Assembly (NCBI GenBank): GCA_009731375.1
Contig: BJOX01000147.1
Span: 160,150-187,709 of the forward strand
Direction of reading: 5' to 3'
Length of the DNA stretch: 27,560 nt
DNA from: Paulinella micropora
Taxonomy: Eukaryota; Cercozoa; Imbricatea; Euglyphida
Part shown: in pieces, positions 1 to 10,099 of the stretch
How the letters are laid out: each line of letters begins with the position of its first letter
How positions within the stretch are numbered: the stretch's first letter is position 1
Program-made: the position numbers and the translations under genes
Notes under the pieces: generated by a model
What the model was told of the DNA's origin: nothing
What the model saw: only the letters and a program-made list of their open reading frames with translations
Database searches by the model: none

Positions 1-179
1 CCGTCGGTGCCAGTATTTTCAAAGGATATTTTCTTTGAAAGTATTGGTCTGTCTGGAAGGCTTGGAGCTGCCTTGCGGGGGTGTCAGTAGAGCCTATCGT
101 CAAATCTTCGTACTCCCCTCGCGGGTGAGACGATGGAGGCACATGTGCAGAAATGCATTCGCCATTGACTGAGAAGCAC

Positions 180-180
<1 letters not shown>

Positions 181-229
<49 letters not shown>
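181..229. repeat. (ATT)n microsatellite
   Basis: An uninterrupted run of ATT trinucleotides (about 16 units). It is non-coding and lies just before a second simple repeat. The first 180 bases hold no recognisable gene. Confidence 0.95.
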
Positions 230-231
<2 letters not shown>

Positions 232-327
232 TTACTCTTAATCGTTGTTGTTTTTATTTTGTGTGTGGGACCTGGGGAGATCTATGAAGAAAACGCGCGA
301 AGAGCAATGGTGGCATATGTTGCTACT

Positions 328-470
328 ACCTATCTATCTATCTATCTATTTATCTATCTATCTATCTACCTACCTACCTACCTACCTAACTACCTAACTA
401 CCTATCTATCTATCTATATCTATCTATCTATCTATCTATCTATCTACCTATCTACCCACCTACCTATTAC
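328..470. repeat. (CTAT)n / (CTAC)n microsatellite
   Basis: Tetranucleotide array of CTAT with interspersed CTAC and CTAA units. The apparent open frame through it (poly Tyr-Leu-Ser-Ile) is produced by the repeat and is not a gene. Confidence 0.95.
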
Positions 471-499
471 CTATACATATCTACGTGAGCAACACTCAT

Positions 500-3400
500 G
501 TCTACGTGCACACATTCATACAGACACATATAACTTGGTAGGAGGAAGAGATGGGGGATCAAAGGCGTGTGTGTACCTCTCCTGTTCAATATATCACACA
601 CACATTCATAAACATACACATATAACTTGGTAGGAGGACTATATAACTACATAAGCAATACACGCATTCATACACATACACGTATAACTTGGTAGGAGGA
701 AGAGATGGGGATCAAAGGCGTGTCAATACCTTTCCTCTTTACATACTATATAACTACATAAGCAATACACACATTCATAGACATACACATATAAGTTGGT
801 AGGAGCAAGAGATGGGGATCAAAGGCGCGTGCATACCTCTCCTGTTTACATAGTATACATCTACATCAGCAATACATCCTTCATACATAAGTTGGTAGGA
901 GGAAGAGATGGGGATCAAAGGCATGTGTATACCTCTCCTGTTTACATACTACACATCTACATCAGCAATACATGCTTCATACACATATAACTTGGTAGGA
1001 GGGATGGGGATCAAGGCGTGTGCATACCTCTCCTCTTTACATACTACATAAGTACACAAGCAATACACACATTCATACACAGACACATATAAGTTGGTAG
1101 GAGGAAGAGATGGGGATCAAATGCGTGTGCATACCTCTCTTTACATACTATATAACTACACGAGCAATACACACATTCATATACAGGCACATATAAGTTG
1201 GTAGGAGGAAGAGATGGGGATCAAAGGCATGTGCATACCTCTCCTCTTTACATATTATATAACTACACAAGCAATACATCCTTCATACACATATAACTGG
1301 GTAGGAGAAAGAGATGGGGATCAAAGGCGTATCAATGCCTCTCCTCTTTACATACTATATAACTACATGAGCAATACACACATTCATACACATACACATA
1401 TAACTTGGCAGGAGGAAGGGAGGGGGATCAAATTCGTGTGGCATACCTCTCCTCTTTACATACTATATAACTACACAAGCAAAACATCCTTCATACACAT
1501 ATAACTGGGTAGGAGAAAGAGGTGGGGATCAAAGGTGTGTCAATGCCTCTTGTTTACATACTATATAACTATATAAGCAATACACACATTCATACACATA
1601 CACATATAAGTTGGTAGGACAAAGAGATGGAGATCAAAGGCGTGTGCATACCTCTCCTGTTTACATACTATACATCTACATCAGCAATACATCCTTCATA
1701 CACATATAACTTGGTAGGAGGGATGGGGATCAAGGCGCGTGCATACCTCTCCTCTTTACATACTATATAACTACACGAGCAATACACACATTCATACACA
1801 GACACATATAAGTTGGTAGGAGGAAGAGATGGGGATCAAAGGCATGTGCATACCTCTCCTCTTTACATACTATACATCTACATCAGCAATACATCCTTCA
1901 TACATAACTTGGTAGGAGGAAGAGATGGGGATCAAAGGCATGTGCATACCTTTCCTGTTTACATGCTATACATCTACATCAGCAATACATCCTTCACACA
2001 CATATAACTTGGTAGGAGGGATGGGGATCAAGGCGTGGGCAGACCTCTCCTCTTTACATACTACATAAGTACACAAGCAATACACACATTCATACACAGG
2101 CACATATAACTTGGTAGGAGGAAGAGATGGGGATCAAAGGCATGTGCATACCTCTCCTGTTTACATACTAGACATCTACATCAGCAATACATCCTTCATA
2201 CATAAGTTGGTAGGAGGAAGAGATGGGGATCAAAGGCGTGTGCATACCTCTCCTCTTTACATACTATATAACACAAGCAATACATCCTTCATACACATAT
2301 AACTGGGTAGGAGAAAGAGATGGAGATCAAAGGCGTATCAATGCCTCTCCTCTTTACATACTATATAACTACATGAGCAATACACGCATTCATACACATA
2401 CACATATAACTTGGTAGGAGGAAGAGATGGGGATCAAATGCGTGTGCATACCTCTCTTTACATGCTACATATCAACATGAGCAACGCACACATTCATGCA
2501 CATATACATATAAGTTGGTAGGAGGAAGAGGTGGGGATCAAAGGTGTGTCAATGCCTCGCTTGTTTACATACTATATAACTACATAAACAATACACACAT
2601 TCATAGACATACACATATAAGTTGGTAGGAGGAAGAGATGGGGATCAAAGGCATGTGCATACCTCTCCTGTTTACATACTATATACCTACATAAGCAATA
2701 CACACATTCATAGACATACACATATAACTTGGTAGGAGGAAGAGATGGGGATCAAAGGCGTGTCAATACCTTTCCTCTTTACATACTATATAACTACATA
2801 AGCAATACACACATTCATAGACATACACATATAAGTTGGTAGGAGCAAGACATCCTTCACACACATATAACTTGGTAGGAGGGGTGGGGATCAAGGCGTG
2901 TGCATACCTCTCCTCTTTACATACTATATAACTACATGAGCAATACACACATTCATACACAGACACATATACATTGGTAGGAGGAAGAGATGGGGATCAA
3001 AGGCGGTGCATACCTCTCCTCTTTACATACTATATGTCAACACAAGCAACACACAAATTCATACCACATACACATATAGCTTGGTAGGAGGAAGAGATGG
3101 GGATCAAAGGTTACATACTATATGTCTACATAAGCAATACACACATACTATATATCTGCATAAGCAATACATAATGCCTCTCTTGTTTACATACTATATC
3201 TACATAAGCAATACACACATTCATACACATACACATATAAGTTGGTAGGAGCAAGAGGTGGGGATCAAATGCGCGTGCATGCCTCTCTTTACATTCTATA
3301 TGTCAACACAAGCAACACACACACATTCATACACATAAACATATAACTTGGTAGGAGGAAGAGATGGGGATCAAAGGTGTGTCAATGCCTCTCTTGTTTA
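500..3400. repeat. Minisatellite of ~28 units, 95-110 bp each
   Basis: A unit built round TTGGTAGGAGGAAGAGATGG, then GGGATCAAAGGCGTGTG, a CT-rich stretch (CCTCTCCTCTTTACATACTA), and a CA/TA-rich tail ending CACATATAA, recurs from about 530 to 3370. Two main length variants exist: a short one with the tail ACATCCTTCATACACAT and a long one with ACACACATTCATACACATACAC. Blocks of several units recur about 1.0 kb apart (990-1110 with 2005-2120; 1214-1400 with 2223-2410), and 676-810 recurs nearly unchanged at 2730-2850, so there is a higher-order structure. Short variants of 96 bp keep a frame open (peptide motif GGRDGDQR..HTSP), which explains the small ORFs here. I see no sign that these are translated. 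Confidence 0.95.
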
Positions 3401-3410
3401 CTTTCCGCTT

Positions 3411-3672
3411 CACTGACCAACGTGCCGACTGCTGGGGAGGTCTCGATCATTCATGTTTGCATATTTGTTTGTTTGTTTATTGGTTTGTGTATTTGTGTTT
3501 TTGTGTATTTGCTTGCCTATTATATATTTGTTCCTTTATTTATTTGTGTGTTTGTGTATTTGTGTAGTTGTGTATTTGTGTATTTGTGTATTTGTATATT
3601 TGTATATTGTTTTACCAATTGTTTATTTGTCATTCATGTACTTACTTATCGCGTCACTGACCAACGTGCCGA
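3411..3672. repeat. 18-bp direct repeats bracketing a (TTTGTGTA)n tract
   Basis: The sequence CACTGACCAACGTGCCGA occurs exactly at 3411-3428 and again at 3655-3672. Between them lies a T/G-rich low-complexity tract of TTTGTGTA and TTTGTTTA units. The first copy lies at the end of the minisatellite, the second is followed by a GC-rich GGCGGCCGCG. The hydrophobic Phe/Cys/Val-rich ORFs here are repeat artefacts. Confidence 0.85.
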
Positions 3673-4035
3673 TTTCTAGGGCGGCCGCGATGATTGATGA
3701 TTATGGTTAGTTTCTTTGTTTCTTTATTTCTTTATTAGTTTGTTTATGCTCTTTTATTTGTTTGTAGCCATTCATTATTGATGCCTTTGATTTCATTTCT
3801 TCATTATATTTATCAACTTTATTGCCTTGCCTACTTGCTTACGTACTTGCTTACTTAGTTACTCATTTGCAACAACACAAAAATGATGAGGTTGACGAAA
3901 GCAACAACAAGAAAAACAACAAGAAAAACTCGTTGATCTTGTCTTCTTATCTGCATATACTAGGTGTCTTCGTATGCCATGCCGACGGCCCTTTCACCCT
4001 GCAAAAAACAGAAGTGGATTGTGTGTAAGTTTTCC
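3673..4035. other. Non-coding, low complexity
   Basis: T-rich DNA with TTTCTTTA runs, CTTGCTTACGTA runs and a short AAC/AAAAC-rich patch. No credible gene, RNA or mobile-element end is visible. Confidence 0.6.
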
Positions 4036-4090
4036 ATCTATCTATCTATCTATCTATCTATCTATTTATCTAATCTAATCTAATCTAACC
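4036..4090. repeat. (ATCT)n and (AATCT)n microsatellites
   Basis: ATCT tetranucleotides pass directly into four AATCT/TAATC pentanucleotide units. Non-coding. Confidence 0.9.
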
Positions 4091-4116
4091 ATACATGGTT
4101 GTGATATAGTTACGAG

Positions 4117-4430
4117 ATGTCCCGGGAAGAGATCGAGGCGAGGCGGGCAGAGTTCACACCGGATGGCCTGAAAGCCTTCGACCTTTTTCTTCTATGGCAA
4201 AGACACTTCACTGGCAGCACCAGCTTCCTTCCCAATGTCCAGCAAGGCAACGCTGCACCTCAATCGAGGCTATGAAACGTTTCTACTCTTAACGACATCT
4301 ATTTCTTCTCTGGCAAAAACCGTTCACAGCTAGCAGCAGCTTCCTTGCCGGCCTCAGCAGTCAGCTGCTGCACCATGGTTTGACCAAATGAGCCAGATTG
4401 AAGCACTTGCCGATTCAACATACAAAAGCC
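4117..4430 (+). pseudogene. Short coding-like remnant with an internal duplication
   Basis: An ATG at 4117 opens a 52-codon frame (ends 4275) of normal, non-repetitive composition. Its second half, about 4178-4260, is matched by diverged DNA at about 4300-4378: both read CTTCT..TGGCAAA..C.GTTCAC-like DNA, then AGCAGCTTCCTT, then a CAGCA..GCTGCACC end. In suitable frames both give Ser-Phe-Leu, then Gln-Gln, then Ala-Ala-Pro. The second copy needs a frameshift to stay open and then runs through PWFDQMSQIEALADSTY into the AAC repeat. This may be a duplicated exon or a decayed Gln/Asn-rich protein gene. The family is not recognised. Confidence 0.3.
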
Positions 4431-4570
4431 AAAGCAACAACAACATCAAAATCATCATCAACATCAACAACAACAACAACAATAACAACAACAAGCACAA
4501 CAACAACAATAACAACCACAACCACAACAACAACAGCAACAACAACAGCGACAACAGCGACAACAACAGG
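4431..4570. repeat. (AAC)n microsatellite
   Basis: A long array of AAC/CAA trinucleotides with ATC, CAC and GCG interruptions. Depending on frame it would encode poly-Asn, poly-Gln or poly-Thr. A coding role is possible only if the preceding coding-like segment is real. Confidence 0.9.
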
Positions 4571-4682
4571 CGGCATTCAATTATCACTGTAGGTCATTCA
4601 AACAGGCACATAGTTCAACTTTGACCTCAACATTCTCTATCAATGTATCAGGAATGATTTGCCTTTCCCAGAGATGGCATGT

Positions 4683-4692
4683 ATCATCATCG

Positions 4693-4734
<42 letters not shown>

Positions 4735-4770
4735 CCACCACCACCATCATCATAGTCATCATTATCATCT
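4683..4770. repeat. (ATC)n / (ACC)n microsatellite
   Basis: Uninterrupted ATC trinucleotides followed by ACC and ATC units. Opposite-strand reading gives poly-Asp, forward gives poly-Ile. Both ORFs are artefacts. From here to 5160 no further gene is visible. Confidence 0.92.
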
Positions 4771-5159
4771 CCATCGTGTTTCAGCCCTACTTTGAATTTT
4801 ATTTCCCGCATTGCGCTGCTATTTATTTTTATCTTTTTTACTTCTATTCGTACATCCTCTTATTACTAGCAAGCCCCGAGGACTTTCCTTTGTCTCTTGC
4901 ACTGCACAACTATCAGTTACTCAGTCCAAGGGACGTTCAAGAGTCAAAGCCTTCCAGCTTGAATCACATTTTTCTGAATGACAACCAATGTATCGGTATT
5001 TTTTATATGAGATACTATGATTTATACAAATTGGCACAGACCCTTGAGCTGAGCTTTGAGTTAAAAATAACCGTGGCACGATATAGTAATACTAAGTTGA
5101 AGGTATTAATCACGGTCGCAGCGTTTGATAAGGACCGGGTCAAACTCGGATCCTTGAAT

Positions 5160-5519
5160 GGCACTGAGTGCGACTGAGTAGTAAAGCCGGACTCACAGTG
5201 ACTTGAACTGATCATTTCGAGGGCCGGCCACGTCCGAGTCACCGTCTGATCATGAGTCGGCGGGAGTCGTAGGTAATCATCATCATGAGGACACTAGTCT
5301 GTTCAATATTAATATTAATCATGATTCACAGGCTTGCCTGTCGTTAAGCGACTGACTTCAGGCGCGGCTCAGCCTCCTGCCCCCGACGGTGAACGGACCA
5401 CTGACTCTCATACTAGGACCTCAGCTGAGCGATCCGCCACACAGTGCCGGCGGCATCAGTGCGGTGGCACTGGGCCGAATGATTTCAAGTTTTGCGAAAC
5501 TAAGTATGTCATAGCCTAC
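5160..5519. repeat. GAGTC/GACTC-rich non-coding DNA, block 1
   Basis: Dense recurrence of GAGTC, GACTC, GTCAC and AGTGAC words (for example CCGAGTCACCG, TGAGTCGGCGGGAGTCG). The same word bias reappears at 6198-6660 and 15660-16070, so this looks like one diverged dispersed repeat family. Block 1 ends where the LTR-like sequence begins at 5520. Confidence 0.5.
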
Positions 5520-6197
5520 TGTAACACCCACGGTATACTATATCGTTTTTACGCTATTATGGTCAAGTTTACAGGAATTTACTTTTGGAAGTAATTTCTT
5601 GTTATTAAATTATTTTAAGATGAATTCTTATTACATTTCCGGTTCTGATTAATACATCCGGTTTTAATGTTATATTAGGATAAGGAATATGGGAGGAAAG
5701 CTAGGAAGATTGGATGTGAATCCCATAGAACCTTAATGCCTATATTTTACACTTAACCGTTTACCTGCGTGGAGAAGGTTTTTAGGATGCAGATTACACT
5801 ATTGTGCCACTAGCATCCATATTGAATAACCTTCCACATTAATAGCGTTGACCCGATCCTTCTACAGCAAATGTAGTAACCGTTTGAAGTTTTGAAAAAA
5901 GGTCACGGAAATTCCGTGAAATTTGGCCTTTTTTCCGTAACTGGGAATTTATGGCTAAATAAGGGAAATTGCACTTGTGGGTTGGTGTTTAGGGTATGTT
6001 TTGGCATGCAGGTTACGGACGTAACGCATCTTGTCAGATGACCCGTGTCAAAGGGACACTCCGTTGACAGCGGTTTTTTCCTTTGGCTTGTTGTTTGGGT
6101 TCATGTCTGGCTTCCCTTTCTATATCAGAAGTGGAGGTTAGTTTTGAACCAGTTTTGTTCAATTATTAAATTCCTTTTTTTACTTTTCCTTTTGAGC
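5520..6197 (+). repeat. LTR-like sequence, forward copy
   Basis: A ~678 bp sequence starting TGTAACACCCACGGTATAC and ending TTTTGAGC. It is an inverted copy of 7042-7708 with only scattered mismatches and small indels; for example TTCTTGTTATTAAAT, CCTTATCC (as GGATAAGG) and GGGACACTCCGTTGACAGCGG are shared. Because the inverted partner starts with TG, ends with CA and sits directly after a purine tract of the gypsy-type element, I read this copy as a solo LTR (or a fragment) of the same family in the opposite direction. The alternative is the left arm of a foldback DNA element. No matching target duplication is seen next to it. Confidence 0.75.
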
Positions 6198-6663
6198 TCG
6201 TAAGGCTAGACCTCCGGTCTTAATACACTAGTAACTTCATGAATGATTCACTAGTCGTATTTCTTTACCGGCTCCGAGTCATTTGCCGCCCAGTCACGCT
6301 CATGTGAAGTTACTGAGTGACTCAGCCGAGCAGTAGTAATAAATTGAGAGTCAAGTCACGAGTCGGAGTCAACTCAGTCACGATTAATAATAACTCAGGC
6401 TAGAATGCCACTGCCTGTGACACCGTCACCCGGAGCGGCGGTAGTATGATTGCCACGGTAAATTGAGCTAATCATGGCACGTTGAAGATGGATGATCAAT
6501 AACCGCGACCCGGCACTAGTGAAAGATTCAAAGTGAATCACTGATCCGAGGCGACCGTGACCGGCCGGCGGTCACTGGGCTGAACTTTGAATGTAGCCAG
6601 TGAACGGTCACTACTAACTCAGACTCATGATGTTACTAAGTCACCTGAACTTACTGAGTTCAC
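6198..6663. repeat. GAGTC/GACTC-rich non-coding DNA, block 2
   Basis: Continues the word bias of 5160-5519: ACTGAGTGACTCAGCCGAG, then GAGAGTCAAGTCACGAGTCG, and further AGTCAC/CGGTCACTGGGC. Blocks 1 and 2 may be one repeat interrupted by insertion of the 5520-6197 copy. No gene is visible. Confidence 0.5.
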
Positions 6664-7041
6664 GATCGGTGGCACCTGATTGACAGATCCATACCACTCC
6701 TCACTCCAAGTATCCTTAATCTCACTCCCTGTCAGGAAATGGACAACGAACTGCTCCGAAGGAATAGGAGTTGGAAAATATTCCTCATCCCCATTCTCGA
6801 ACCTTGGATGTCCCACCATCTGCAGTTCATGGAGGTGCAAGGACACGAACGTCCTTGCCATCATCCTCCTAACCTGCATAGGTACCAAAGTTTTGAGCTT
6901 AGACTAGGTGAATAGCCAGTGAAACCAAAAGTGGTTGAATCCCAACCCCATTTGGCCAAGTCACTGGACTCATACTTCACCATTTCGTAAACCTCCTTAT
7001 CCCTCGGTTTATCTTTGAACTTACATGCCAAAGGGACAAAG
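6664..7041 (-). pseudogene. Broken coding fragment between the inverted LTR-like copies
   Basis: On the minus strand DNA immediately after the LTR-like end at 7042 reads in a non-repetitive, protein-like way (HFVPLACKFKDKPRDKEVYE, then KWGWDSTTFGF) to a stop at 6861. A second frame takes over without loss of protein character (MQVRRMMARTFVSLHLHELQ, then VGHPRFENGDEEYFP and FLTGSEIKDTW) until about 6664, where GAGTC-rich DNA begins. One indel separates the two frames. The family is not recognised. It could be the part of a host gene next to a retrotransposon insertion, or cargo captured between the repeats. Confidence 0.45.
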
Positions 7042-7708
7042 TGCTCCAAAGGAAAGTAAAAAAAGGAATTTAATAATTGAACACAACTGGTTCAAAACTA
7101 ACCTCCACTTCTGATATAGAAAGGGAAGCCAGATATGAACCCAAACAACAAGCCAAAGGAAAAAACCGCTGTCAACGGAGTGTCCCTTTGACACTGGTCA
7201 TCTGACACGATGCGTTACGTCCGTAACCTGCACAAATGCCAAAACATACCCTAAACACCAACCCATAAGTGCAATTTCCCTTATTTAGCCATATATTCCC
7301 AGTTACGGAAAAAAGGCCAAATTTCACGGAATTTCCGTGACTTTTTTTTCAAAACTTCAAACGGTTACTACATTTGCTGTAGAAGGATCGGGTCAACGCT
7401 ATTAATGTGGGAGGTTATTCAATATGGATGCTACACAATAGTGTAATCTGCATCCTAAAAACCTTCTCCACGCAGGTAAACGGTTAAGTGTAAGATATAG
7501 GTCCTATGGGATTCACATCCAAGCTTCCTAGCTTTCCTCCCATATTCCTTATCCTAATATAACATTAAAACCGGATGTATTAATCAGAACCGGAAATGTA
7601 ATAAGAATTCATCTTAAACTACATTTAATAACAAGAAATTACTTCCAAGAGTAAATTCCCGTAAACCCTAATAGCGTAAAAACGATGTAGTATACCGTGG
7701 GTGTTACA
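7042..7708 (-). repeat. Putative 3' LTR of the gypsy-type element
   Basis: Read on the minus strand, this 667 bp segment begins TGTAACACCC and ends GGAGCA, the TG...CA pattern of LTRs. It follows the pol region of the minus-strand element and is immediately preceded by a purine-rich tract. It is the inverted partner of 5520-6197. It carries a short inner palindrome, ACGGAA..TTTC..GAATTTCCGT-like, around 7310-7345. No equivalent 5' LTR is found beyond gag, so target duplications cannot be checked. Confidence 0.6.
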
Positions 7709-7712
7709 TAGC

Positions 7713-7733
7713 ACCCCTTGCCCCTCCCTTGAG
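7713..7733 (-). promoter_or_regulatory. Polypurine tract (plus-strand primer site)
   Basis: On the minus strand the sequence AAGGGAGGGGCAAGGGG lies a few bases before the TG that opens the putative 3' LTR. Position and composition fit the primer site for plus-strand DNA synthesis of LTR retrotransposons. Confidence 0.5.
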
Positions 7734-8289
7734 ATCGCTCGGATCTCAATTCTGGAGTAATACCAACGGAGACTACATCTCGTATAATCCCGTCAGTACC
7801 GGCTTTCTGGAGAATCCCAGCCGACTGTCCACCACCCCAAGAGCTACCCTAGCTCGACCCCTGATCAAATCTTATCAAGAGCCATCCAACGAATTATAGG
7901 CTTGTGCTTCATGTGGGCTAAGTTCCGAGACTTAATAATGCCCGAAGATCGTGAATCTGACACTCGGCCAGCTCACGTTTTCAACCCTACGCGCGCGATT
8001 TCCTCGAAGTCACAGTCCCATAGTCCGGCCGACCACCAACCAGACCCTGTCTAATCCGTCAAATGTGAATGGTGCCTTGGCCCCGAAGTTCGAATTGACC
8101 GAACTCCATGAGTCCAAACCTTAAAACGACGATGGCCTTCTCGCCGAGTTCACCCCCTGTACCGTGTCCGTAAAGTTTTAATGTTGAGTAGGACCCTCAG
8201 TACCATTTTTCCCACACACTATGGTCAATGTGCGCCCAACTTCAATCCCCCCCCTCCCCCCCCGACCCGAATTCCGTTTCCTTCTCCCC
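7734..8289 (-). other. Decayed 3' end of the gypsy-type element
   Basis: Between the integrase stop and the purine tract no long frame is open. A short stretch on the minus strand near 8060-8160 (YGHGTGGELGEKAIVVLRFG) looks like residual coding DNA of the polyprotein C-terminus. The rest is probably 3' untranslated sequence. Confidence 0.4.
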
Positions 8290-9469
8290 TTACGCATCCC
8301 GGATGCTTTTCCCCTTCTGGCTCGGATGCTTCATCCCTCGCACCCTCTCAGTTGCGTGTGCACCCCCGATTAGCCTTAAGTCAACCCCGCTCTGCTTGAG
8401 CACGTCCCATACCTTCTGCGGGATGTGCCCGTTGTGTAACTCGAAGGGGCAATCCAACACTCCCCTCGGCCACGCCGATATGGTCCATGCCTCATGATCC
8501 TTGTCACCCTTCCGTGTGGCTGGATCTATCTTGGACCCCCAGAGCTCATCCTCGTCCATCATAAGCCCAGGTCCATCCTGATACACCAGGTGTTGGGGCA
8601 TCACCGGCTCCTGCCCGTACACCACCTGATACGGGGACCTACATTCCGCCCCCGCTCCAAGAGCCTTCGACGGCATCGCGTTCATAGCGAAAACAAAGCT
8701 CGGGACCACCTCTCTCCACAAGAGCTGACTCTTCTTGCAGTAGGTCCTCAGAGCCGACTTGAGCGGTCTATGCACCCGCTCAATCTTGCCATTAGCCCTC
8801 GGATTGTACGGTGTAACGTACTGCCAGTGAACCCCGTAAAACTTTGCGAGCCTTTCCATCAGCTCGTTGTCAAAGGCTGGCCCCTTATCTGAGCAGATCG
8901 TCTTGGGGACCCCTACCACACATAGGATTCGATCGATCAGCTCCCTGGCCGTCGTCTCTGCCGTTGTGTCAGGCACCGGTATCGCCCAACGTAATTGCTC
9001 GCCCTATCACTGACCGTCATCAAGAACGTATCCTTCGCCGGCCTCACCGGCGGCAACGGCCCCACGTGGTCCACATGCAGGAACTCAAAGAGCCTTTCCA
9101 GCAATGTAAATTTCCCCACCGGGATTTTCCTTTCCACTGGGTGTTTTTTTGTTCAACTGACAGGTCGTGCAGCCCTTGATCCTCTCCTTGATGAACTTAT
9201 CCATTCCTTCCCACCATCCTCCTTTTGATAATCCACTGCGTCCTCTGCACCCCCGGGTGATTAACCAACGGGACCACGTGCGACGCTACGTAGATCATCT
9301 GTCTCAGTTTGGCCGGGACCCATAAGACCCACTTCTCCGGGTTCTTGGCCGTCTCTGCTGTCTTACCCATATACCAAAGGATGCCATCCCGCCATGCCAG
9401 AGTTTTTAGTTGTGATCGGATCTTCTCCGTCAGCAACAGCTCGTCCCCTGCCAAAAAATACTGGATCAA
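8290..9469 (-). pseudogene. Integrase region of gypsy-type pol (frameshifted)
   Basis: Three frames in series. First, 9469-9197 holds the start of the zinc-binding domain (HVVPLVNHPGVQRTQWIIK); its Cys pair follows in another frame near 9170 (GCTTCQL), completing an HHCC finger. Next, 9137-8937 carries the first catalytic Asp in FLHVDHVGPLP. Last, 8976-8290 carries the second Asp in ICSDKGPAFDN and the Glu in NGKIERVHRP, with 35 residues between them, the classic DD35E spacing. The role was to insert the element's cDNA into the genome. At least two frameshifts separate the parts. The 3' end at 8290 carries a poorly conserved tail with no clear chromodomain. Confidence 0.85.
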
Positions 9470-9505
9470 GTCCTTGTACTGTTCATCGGCCCTCTGACAC
9501 TGTCT

Positions 9506-10063
9506 TCATGCCTCCATCGACGCGATACGCACTAGTACTGTACCGTCCTCTACCTGGATTCCCACTCGAGGCCTGGAATCCAGCTCCGACCCCTCCGCAG
9601 CCCCCACTGGCTCTAACGAGGTCACCTCCGCTTCTGGAGCCGTTTCCCCGCCCGGGTCTTCCACGTAGGTTCGGACGGCCGGTGCCGCGTGCCCCTGGCA
9701 ACAGTAGCACTCATGCTCCGCCTTATCCTCATCCAGAATAGCGGCTTTATCGGCCTCATATTCCTTCAGGCGTTGCACGGCCTCCTCCGCAAAATGCTCC
9801 CTACAGCACTCTGTTTGGCCAACCTCCCGTTCCAACTGAGACATCATGACCTTCCTATATTCCCCCTTCTTTGCCTCCATCACCCTAGGCTCTTTTCGGC
9901 TAGACCCCGGGTGAGCCTTATTGGCATAGAAGATCATATTCGCCGGTAAGATATCCTTTTGATCCTTACTCAACGCCAAGTTCTCAAACTCGTCCATCTG
10001 CTGCATCGCAGCCAGACATGCGGATGGTGTTGAGTAATCGACCCTCGACAAAGAGTCGGCCAC
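9506..10063 (-). pseudogene. Linker between RNase H and integrase, with charged insert
   Basis: The frame opens with ADSLSRVD, the signature that marks the end of RNase H in many gypsy-type polyproteins (usual form: N-A-D-x-L-S-R). About 170 residues follow that are not normally found before the integrase zinc finger: an Asp/Glu/Lys-rich, probably helical segment (EEAVQRLKEYEADKAAILDE) with a small Cys/His cluster HECYCCQGH. No function is assigned. The frame is offset from the RNase H frame upstream and from the integrase frame downstream. Confidence 0.6.
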
Positions 10064-10099
10064 AATATTTTTTTTTTGCCGGGAATGTACTTGACGGTG

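Noticed and set aside
796-2417. Series of small ORFs with a repeated GGRDGDQR..HTSP peptide
   Set aside because: They arise because short minisatellite units of 96 bp keep frame. Neighbouring 100-110 bp units break it at once, and there is no consistent start, so coding is unlikely.
500-3400. CRISPR-like array
   Set aside because: The units are contiguous, about 100 bp, diverged and related over their whole length, so there are no unique spacers. The genome is eukaryotic.
3364-3710. Overlapping hydrophobic ORFs that resemble membrane proteins
   Set aside because: All three come from a TTTGTGTA-type tract read in different frames.
4659-5177. 172-codon plus-strand ORF
   Set aside because: It starts inside the ATC microsatellite and then runs through A/T-rich DNA without protein-like composition or any known motif. 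Weakly possible but unsupported.
5334-5594. 86-codon ORF across the left edge of the LTR-like sequence
   Set aside because: It crosses the junction between GAGTC-rich DNA and the repeat, so cannot be an ancestral gene, and its composition is not protein-like.
5520-7708. Foldback or MITE-type DNA transposon as first choice
   Set aside because: The long inverted repeats suggest it, but TG...CA ends and a purine tract at the correct place next to the gypsy-type pol favour LTRs. No target duplication or transposase supports the foldback reading. It stays as the alternative.
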